From Hemicordylus capensis (lineage: Eukaryota; Chordata; Lepidosauria; Squamata; Cordylidae), in the NCBI RefSeq assembly GCF_027244095.1, contig NC_069657.1, positions 410,841,063-410,905,062 of the forward strand: 64,000 nucleotides of DNA, in the 5' to 3' direction. The notes below the pieces were generated by a model. That model had not been told where the DNA came from and ran no database searches. It saw only the letters and a list, made by a program, of their open reading frames with translations. Below are positions 56,810 through 64,000 of the stretch, piece after piece (within the stretch, counting starts at the first letter, position 1; each line of letters opens with the position of its first letter). A program made the translations under genes and the position numbers.

Positions 56810-57519
56810 AAGGGTCATGCTAACTGTTGATTGTCCTGGACCTTGCAGTGGCTTTCCTTATTGGCAACCATGATATCCTTCTGGATAGATTGTCTGGATA
56901 TAGGTACTGCATTCCAGTGCTTCTGCTCCTACCTGACTGATCAAGTCAAGAGGGTGAAACTGACAGTTCAGCCCTATGGCACTTATGTTATGGGGTTATG
57001 CAGGATTCCGTTTGGTTTCCCATGCTGTTGAACATGAAACCTCTGGGCGAGGTCCAGGGGCGTAACTATAATTGGGCAAGGGGAGGCAGTTGTCTAGGGG
57101 CCTCTGCCTCTGCACCCCCCCCAGAGACATGTCCCGTGTCTCCCCCACCCAGCGCCCGCCACAGCTTCTTCCTTGAATCATCATCATATTTTATTTTTAA
57201 AATTTCTCTCCTTGTTCGCGCGGCCATATTTCCTTGTCTCAGTTCTCCCTCCCTCCACCCTTTTGCCTCGTGGGCTCCTCCTCATTCCCCACCCATTGGC
57301 TGGTGGCGCCCCACATGATCCAGAAAGGCGCATGACTGGTGGGTCGGCTGCTGCCTGGAACATGCACTGCCAACAAGGAAGAGGTCATATCGAAGCCTGA
57401 GCTTTTCTAACTTATTTAAAAGTTAAAGAAGACATGGAGCGGCAGGAGGACCTGCAGGACTCTGAGCCCTCAGGTTAGCTGAGTGGTTGCCGCCGCTTCT
57501 CCACCCCTGCCTGCCCACA

Positions 57520-57800
57520 TGGCTGGGCATTGGGCATTATGGCCCACTTCTCTCTCCTTCCCCACCCACCCGCCCTGCATGACCACCGGCATGGCTGGGC
57601 ATGATCCTCTTGCTTCTCTCCCCGCCTACCCGCTGCATGGCTGGACATAGCCCGCAGCTTTTTCCCTCTTCCCCGCCCGCCCGGCTGCCTCATGGCTGGG
57701 CATGGCCCACTTGCTTCTCTCCCCCTCCCCGCCCGCTGCATGGCTGGGCATGGCCTGCACAGCTTCTCCTCCTCTCCCCACCCTCCCACACAGCCCGCTT
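57520..57800. repeat. Imperfect G+C-rich minisatellite inside the hAT element
   Basis: About five units of 45-70 bp, each containing CATGGCTGGGCAT or a close variant followed by a C+T-rich spacer with TTCTCTCC and CCCGCC. The overlapping open frames on both strands come from this repeat. Confidence 0.75.
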
Positions 57801-59051
57801 TCCCTCCCCCCGCCTGCCTGCGCGACTGCCCGCCACATGTATGAAGGCTCAGCCTGCAAAAGGGGATAGCCCGTAGCCCGTAGCCCGTGGACACCGAGCA
57901 AAAGTGTACATCTGCTAAAGCCTCTTGTTATGGGGGCGATTCTCCTCCCCACCCCCCGCCCACCACCAAATCAGCGCAGCCTCTGAAAGTTTCCTCTCAG
58001 GTCCTGCAGCCATCCATGTTTCTGCTTCCTTGCTCCCCCCCACCCCCCGCACGCCCCATTCCAGCCTTGAATGTGGCCGTTCCTCTCTCGCAGCTTTATA
58101 GGAGTAGTCAGATTTCGGGGCTGGATGTATGTGTCTACTAGAAAGACTACGGGACGCGAGGTTGAGGAAGGTGCTTAGGTGACTTTGCCTTCTCTGTTAA
58201 GTGCCATCAGGTTAAGCTCTTTGAAAACAGTGGGCTTGAAAAGGGTGTTGGAACCCTTTGAAAGTCAGGCAGGGAAGAATAGCCTATGCATTCTGGCAAA
58301 GCTTCCTCTAGCACTGCTGTTTTGGCATAGATCTCTTTTTTAAAAAATGCAGGTTCCCTATGATAAATAATTCTAGAACAGTAGCTGTGTTTAGTCTATG
58401 GTAGCAAAACCAACAAGAGTCCATGACAGCTAACAGTTACTGGACAAGCTTTGGACAACCATGAAATAAACTGATTGCCCTTTAGGTATTGATGGTGGTA
58501 TTTACTATGCTGTTTATCTCCTTAGATGCTATTTCAATGTGGGTCATGCTGACTTTTATCTTGTACACAACTTGGCTCTACATAAGAATGTGACACATCT
58601 ACTACTATCCCTTATACTTTATGCCCATCTGGTCCCATGGTCTGAAACGTTTACTTCTCTATACTTATTCAGAAGTAAATCTGAGTTCAGGACAACTTAC
58701 TCCCAAATACATGGTATCTAAAGACTGCACTCCTATTTCATATTGATATCTTTTTCCTCTTTGTTTTTAATTAGAAAGATTCCACCCCTCCCTGATGCTT
58801 TCCTTCATATTGTAAAGTAAGAAAAGTGGGCTTGGGTGGTGGTAATTATGATCATGAACGTGGCTGTTGCTTAAATGAAAAAGGGTTGAGTCGTTTTGGC
58901 ATCATGGAGGTGTAGGATGAAATTATTAGTGCTTTCTTTTTTACTTTAAATATGGTTAACAAGGGTTAGAAGAGAACTTTCATGCACCAACATATTCTGG
59001 AGGAATAGATGGTCTGAATGGTCTTCGTCCTCCTCCCTCCCTTTGTGCAGG

Positions 59052-59190
59052 GGACACATCACTTCAAGTTAGCAATCCTCAGATGGGGAACAAATAGTGT
59101 GTCTGCAATGAGACAGAACTTCTGTCCCCTCATCTTGCAAACACACTATTTGTTCCCCATTTGAGGATTGCTGACTTCAAGTGATGTGCC
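59052..59190. repeat. Hairpin with ~66-bp arms
   Basis: Arms 59,052-59,117 and 59,121-59,190 share AGCAATCCTCAGATGGGGAA and GAACAAATAGTGTGT in inverted orientation with a loop of only a few bases. Probably a small palindromic transposon inserted in the hAT element. Confidence 0.75.
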
Positions 59191-59204
59191 ATTTATTCTG
59201 TTGT

Positions 59205-59418
59205 ATTTAGTTGGTTAGAGTGGTGGACTAGGACCAGGGAGACCTGAGTTCAAATCCCCGCTCAGCCATGATACTAGCTGGGTGTCTCTGGGCCAGTCAC
59301 TTCTCTCTCAGCCTAACCTACTTCACAGGGTTGTTGTGAGGAGAAACTTATGTATGTAGTACACTGCTCTGGGCTCCTTGGAGGAAGAGCGGGATATAAA
59401 ACGTAAAATAAATAAAAA
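59205..59418 (+). mobile_element. tRNA-derived SINE (second family)
   Basis: GGTTAGAGTGGTGGACTAGG, B box GAGTTCAAATCC, GGGTGTCTCTGGGCCAGTCA, and an end with GAAGAGCGGGATATAAAACG and an A+T-rich (TAAA) tail. Same family as 29,266-29,477 in the other orientation. Confidence 0.82.
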
Positions 59419-59448
59419 TAAATTTACACCTTGTAACTAGTTGGGATA

Positions 59449-59684
59449 TGTCACCTTAAGTGGCGCAGCAGGGAAATGCTTGACTAACAAGCAGAAGGTT
59501 GCTGGTTTGAATCCCCGCTGCTACTATTTTGGGCAGCAGCGATATAGGAAGACGCTGAAAGGCATCATCTCATACTGCGCGGGAGGAGGCCGTGATAAAC
59601 CCCTTCTGTTTTCTACCAAAGAAAACCACAGGGCTCTGTGGGCGCCAGGAGTCGAAACTGACTTGATGGCACACTTTACCTTTT
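59449..59684 (+). mobile_element. Sauria-type SINE, copy F, with target duplication
   Basis: Head AAGTGGCGCAGCAGGG, B box GGTTTGAATCC, no TATGTTTCCCAG segment, tail GCCAGGAGTCGAAACTGAC. Flanked by AACTAGTTGGGATA (59,435-59,448) and AACAAGTTGGGATA (59,685-59,698), a 14-bp target duplication with one difference. Confidence 0.9.
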
Positions 59685-60060
59685 AACAAGTTGGGATAGT
59701 TAGCAGAGACATTGGGCCAGGAGGAGAGGAAGGCAGTGATGGGGGGGGGCGGATTTTAAAATCTCATCTCTGGGCCCCCTACAACCTTGCTATGCCCCTG
59801 GCGAGGTCATTCAGCCAGCTCAAGTCGAGTGTTATCAGTATGCTGATGACACCCTGCTCTTTCTCCTTTTTATTGAATCCAGGTGAGACTGTGGACAATC
59901 TAGAATTGGTAAAGGACTGGATGAGTGCCAAAAAAACGGAAGCTTAGCCCAGCTGAGACTGAGGTATTGCTGACTGGTGATAGAATTGACTAGATTGTGG
60001 AAATTTTACTACGGTTGCACTCCTCTTAAAGAATTGGGTCTGAAACTTGGGCATACTGTT

Positions 60061-60469
60061 ATATCAGATTGTATGGATGGATGTGCTAGTGTCATATGTG
60101 GCATGGAGTGAAAATTTGATTAATATTTAACTTTAAATGGTGGTGATATAAATATTGGTGGGTCAAACCTATAGCTTGCTTTGAAATCTAGTCTTGCTCT
60201 GAGGTATCTTCAGACTAAATCTCAAGTGTCGTATACTTGTACTTAATTCAAGTACCACATTTTGAATTGTTGCCGGAATTAAAGCAGTTGTATGTGAACT
60301 GCATCCAGACTTGGCTTTCTTGGATGCTTTGCCACAGTATCTGTAGCAACTGAACAGCATTTGACTTTTAGGCAGTGGGATGTGCTCTGTCAAAGATCAA
60401 GCTGCACCTGCAGCCCCTCTCCACCTTGCAACAGCATGGTCAAGCTTCTTGGCAAGTGGCAAAATCTTG
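60061..60469. other. Unannotated intron 1 DNA
   Basis: Between two L2 copies. Part may be decayed L2; nothing definite. Confidence 0.4.
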
Positions 60470-62809
60470 GCAAAATCTGAACTTCGGTATGGTGTCCCTT
60501 AGGGCTCCATATTGTTTCCGATGTTGTTTAACATCTATATAGAACTGCTGGGAGAGATCATCAGGATATTTGGTGCAGGGTGTTATCAGTATGCTGGTGA
60601 CATCCAAATCTTTTTCTCCATGTCAATATCATCAGGAGAAGGCATAACCTCCCTAAATGCCTGCCTGGAGGCAGTGATGGGCTGGATGACAGATAACAAA
60701 CTGAGACTGAATCCAGATTAGACGAAGGTACTTATTGTGCAGTATCAGAACTCAGGAGATTATTTTGATCTGCCAGTTCTGGATGGGGTCACACTTCCCC
60801 AGAAGGACCGGGTACGTAGTCTGGGGATCCTTCTGGACACAAACCTGTCCCTGGTGTCCTGGGTTGAGGCAGTAGTCAGAGCTGCCTTTTATCAGATTTG
60901 GCAGCTGCGTCAGTTTCTTGAGATAAATGACCTCAGAACAGTAGTATATCTGCTGGTCACTTCCAGACTTGACTACAGCAATGCGCTCTATGTGGGGCTG
61001 CCTTTGTAAATAGAGTTGATGAAACTGCTTCGAGGGAGTTTGGTCAGCACCCTCAGTTCAGGCAAATGTGGGGAATTTAACTCAAAAGGGGAGACAGTTC
61101 CAATCAGCCTTAATTTGCGCAAGCATATGAACTCAAGAAAATCGGCTTGAGAGAGAGATTTTAATTAAATAAAAAGGAGTATATTAAAAGTACAATCAGA
61201 CTAAATTACTATGTGGCCCTAGTTTAAAGGCACTGCAAATATGCTAAGAAAAAGACTATTGTAAGGCATATTTAGCTTAAAGTTCCAAATTATGTGTAAA
61301 TTCCCAGGCGGGCTAGAGAAGTACTTTAAGACAGAGGGGCAAGATTTCAGAAATAAGAGAAAGAGATAGATTCAGCCCTGAAAGAGCCGGGCAAGAGGCA
61401 ATATCACCTGTCCTGAAGAGGGGAACACTAAGGCGGTCTGCTGGAGTTTCTTGTTGCAGTCTGATGGGGTCCCGAGTGAGAGGCACTGAGATGTTCCACA
61501 GTGGGAGTCCCAGGTGTGAATCACCCCTGGATCATGGAATTAGGGATACTTCTATCCCAAAACGTGCCTTGAGGACCCTTGTCTTTTGTCCTGCTCTGCT
61601 GAACAGGGGAGCCCAGACAGCCTTTTTGGAATGCATTATGTCTGATCTTCTCTCCTGGCTAGTAAAGTGTCTGAATCAAATATTATGTTCAAGGCTGATT
61701 GTGGAGACAATTGGAGAGCGCAGGTGCATCTAGAGCATCCTGTCCTGGAAAGGGCTTCCCAATAGTTCTATCAAAAGTTTCAATGGACACCTCTTCAAAG
61801 TTACATCACTGACTCATCCCTACTGTAATGGAGTCTGCTGTCTTATCTGCCTTCGTTTCCTGGCCTGAGTGCTTCATTAACAGGTGTTATCTCTCTTGTG
61901 AGAGGAAGAGGGGAGTATAGTTTTCATTCCAAGTCCAAAATGATCTTGAATGCCAGACACTTGCACTAGCTGGTTCTGGAGTCTGCTTAGCCAGGCCCCC
62001 TCACAGAAAGAGGGAGTGTGACTCTAATCCCCTTTCCAGTTTATGGGGCTTGCAGCCAAATCTAGGGGTGACCAGTCCACTGCCAGCTAAGTGACCTGTC
62101 CCCAAGTATTACATAGACTGGGAGCTTACATTGTGGTGCAGCTCGTGAGCATAGCAAAAGTGCAATCTCCAAGCCTGGAGATGCAGTTGCAACCAGGGAG
62201 GCTTCTGGGAGTTGGTCAATAAGTTCAGCTGGTAACAGTAGTCTGGAATTGGTCAGTTGGTCCAGAATACAGCAGCCTGGTTGGTCTCTAGATCATCTCG
62301 GAGAGACCATGTCACTCCTATTTTGAAAGATCTATACTGGTTGCCGATAAGTTTCCGGGCAAAATACAAGGTCTTGGTTATAATCTATAAAGCCCTAAAC
62401 AGCTTGGGCCCTGGGTATTTAATAGAACATCGTCTTTGCCATGAACCACATGGCCCATTGAGACCATCAGGACAGGTTCATCTTCAGTTGCCACCAGCTC
62501 ATCTGCTGGCTACTCAGAGATGGGCTTTCTCCATTGCTGCCCCGAGGCTTTGGAATGCATTCCCTGCTGAAATAAGAGCCTCCCCATCTCTTACAACTTC
62601 TAAAAAGGCAGTCAAGACACATTTGTTCACCCAGGCTTTTAATTAGAAACTATTTTAATAGTTTGATTTTTAATAGTTTTAACATTTTAACTTGTTGTAA
62701 TGTGTTAACCTTTTTATTTGTTGTTTTTATTGTTTTTTTGTAAACTGCCCAGAGACTTTCACTTTGGGAGGTATACAAATATGTTGGTTGGATGAATGAA
62801 TGAATGAGT
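60470..62809 (+). mobile_element. L2-type LINE, split by an LTR-like insertion
   Basis: Left piece (60,470-61,010) encodes FPMLFNIYIELLGEIIRIFG, CYQYAGDIQIF (YADD altered to YAGD), KLRLNPD and LVTSRLDYSNALYVGLPL. The right piece (from about 62,240) continues LVQNTAAWLVSRSSRRDHVT, DLYWLPISFRAKYKVLVIIY and a C-terminus RLWNAFPAEIRASPSL ... KTHLFTQAFN, then an L2 3' untranslated region with (GAAT)n. An in-frame stop follows LNPD. The intact 3' end and the continuity across the insert show a single LINE copy. Confidence 0.9.
61066..62237. mobile_element. LTR-like repeat, copy 2 (fossil), inside an L2
   Basis: Starts near TGTGGGGAATTTAACTC and ends near CAGCTGGTAACA, interrupting the L2 between coding motifs that are normally about ten codons apart. 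It shares scattered motifs with 26,150-27,590 along its whole length. Boundaries are within about 50 bp. A solitary LTR is the likeliest explanation; another non-coding transposon is possible. Confidence 0.55.
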
Positions 62810-64000
62810 GTGGTACAAAACAAATCCAAAGTAAGAATGAATGGCAATTAAGTGTGGATCTAGCAATCTACTGGTAGACATCTGGGTGATTTGCATTAGA
62901 TTAGCTAAGTGTGTGGTGTTGTTTTTAAATGATACCAGTATCAAGGGCTGCAGTCCTATTAAGTCCTTATTTGCTAGATCCATGGACTAGTTGTATAAGA
63001 GCCCCAGATGTAAAAAGGGACTTCATGTTAAAAAGCATAGACTTTTTATTTTTCCTTAAATTGCAAGTACCCCCTCCCCCATTTTCTGCCCTGGCTGAGC
63101 TTGTATTAAGTTCTTATTTCAGTGTCCCCCTGCCCCCCTCGGTACAATATGAGTATTAATAGGTTGTCCTTGACTAGGTCCTTGTGCAGCTTTGCTGGCC
63201 AGTTTTAGAGTTTGGTATTAGAAACTCTGTTCTTTGGTAATTCAGATGTAGATTCCTACTTGCTTATGCTGATGGTCATAGCGGGTAGGTCTTGGTGTGT
63301 AGTGGGTAACTGACTGAGCAACCATTTTCTGTCTAGTTCTGTCCTCTGTTGCTTTTTTGCACCTGTTTCAGTTTGTGGATCTTGGATTCTAGTAAAAAGC
63401 AAAGTAGATCTTATAGCGGCAAGCCTGAAGTCTGCCCACCCCTAATGAACTTCTCTGCTGTGTTTGTATTTGATCCAATTTGAGCATAGTTTATCCTGTA
63501 TAAACCAGTAGTTTAATCCAGAAAGATTCATATGGCCTTGTTTGCTTATTCTACAAGGAGTAAAAGCATCAGACCAGGGTATGTTGTGCAGGTATTTCCC
63601 AGGTGGCAGCCTTTAGGAACTTAAATGAAATGGTAGAAAACTTCCAAGAGAGGTGGCATCAAGTTGCCATTGCTGCTTTATTCGCAAGCAGAGATACGGG
63701 GTGGAAAAAATTCCAATACTTAATTTTTCTATGGGAAATTGTCCACTTCTAAAAATTCATTGGTCAGCATCCAGATTAGCACTGCACATGTGCATCAGTG
63801 CAAGTTCCTGGTTATCACTTGAACAAGTGAGGGAGACTTTCACCATCTCTCCATCATTTTGAAGGCCACCATGCATCACCCAAATATTCTCTGAGGGGTA
63901 CATGATTCTCAGGGACATATTTTAGTGATGCATGGTGGACTTCACAGCGAGGAAAGTGTGGCAAAAAACCATTACCCCTTCCCCTGCACAAGCAACAGTG
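62810..64000. other. Unannotated intron 1 DNA
   Basis: No gene, repeat or TP53BP2 exon recognised up to the right edge. Confidence 0.5.

Larger units (their letters stand above)
57055..59800. mobile_element. hAT-type transposon, 2,746 bp, non-autonomous
   Basis: Ends CAGGGGCGTAACTATAATTG and the complement of CAGGGGCATAGCAAGG. Flanked by perfect GCGAGGTC copies (57,047-57,054; 59,801-59,808) that come from the L2 target. No transposase can be recognised. The interior has a G+C-rich minisatellite (57,520-57,800), a hairpin (59,052-59,190), and two SINE insertions (59,205-59,418; 59,449-59,684). Relatives: 10,631 and 28,349-28,499. Confidence 0.9.
56810..60060 (+). mobile_element. L2-type LINE fragment split by a hAT element
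   Basis: The left piece (56,810-57,046) encodes remnants like HDILLDRLSG and FPMLLNMKPLGEV. The right piece (59,801 onward) resumes with CYQYADDTLLFLLF, the catalytic YADD box, and then KDWMSAKK. In the L2 at 30,183-32,560 these motifs are adjacent, so the 2.75 kb between them is an insertion. Both pieces are strongly decayed, with many frame changes. Confidence 0.85.
35406..64000 (+). other. TP53BP2: TP53BP2 intron 1 (5' part)
   Basis: Begins at the GTGAGTAAG donor, followed at once by a short (GT)n run. I searched for exon 2 (expected residues like MFLTVYLSNNEQHF) and did not see it, so the intron exceeds 28.5 kb, in keeping with the long first intron in mammals. It is packed with transposons listed separately. 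Confidence 0.75.

Noticed and set aside
57475-57894. Open frames of 91-139 codons on both strands
   Set aside because: Explained by the minisatellite inside the hAT element.
35406-64000. TP53BP2 exon 2
   Set aside because: No plus-strand sequence resembling MFLTVYLSNNEQ was found.

Overview
The window is vertebrate nuclear DNA, almost certainly from a squamate reptile. It carries six SINEs with a tRNA-like head and a Bov-B-like tail (Sauria-SINE type), CR1 and L2 LINEs, many hAT and Tc1/mariner-type DNA transposons, and a DIRS retroelement. That mix is typical of lizard and snake genomes. I cannot name the species.

Only two protein-coding exons are recognisable. Each is a first exon inside a CpG-rich promoter, and the two genes point away from each other. 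On the minus strand, 5,115-5,333 is the first coding exon of FBXO28, an F-box protein; its intron 1 fills 1-5,114 and runs off the left edge. On the plus strand, 35,379-35,405 is the nine-codon first coding exon of TP53BP2 (ASPP2); its intron 1 fills 35,406 to the right edge. The two genes are also head-to-head neighbours on human chromosome 1q, so this is conserved synteny. About 30 kb of mostly repetitive DNA separates the two start codons.

The rest is a layered record of transposition. FBXO28 intron 1 is repeat-poor. The intergenic stretch (5.6-34.9 kb) holds an internally deleted Tc1-like element, TA-flanked and 8-bp-flanked MITEs, 5S-rRNA-like SINEs, a CR1 3' half, a 2.4-kb L2, one LTR-like repeat and an unassigned LINE (17.2-19.1 kb) split by a 5S-like SINE and an L2 tail. 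TP53BP2 intron 1 holds four more Sauria SINEs, two long foldback elements, two DIRS copies, a palindromic hAT MITE, and a 3.3-kb nest in which a 2,746-bp hAT (perfect 8-bp target duplication) sits inside an L2 and has itself received two SINEs. A second L2 nearby is split by another copy of the LTR-like repeat.

I found no new gene system. The best candidates for little-described biology are the 490-bp foldback element with a 13-bp target duplication, the SINE family with a 5S-rRNA-like promoter head and CR1-like tail, and the DIRS element in which gag-like and tyrosine-recombinase parts are recognisable but a reverse transcriptase is not.
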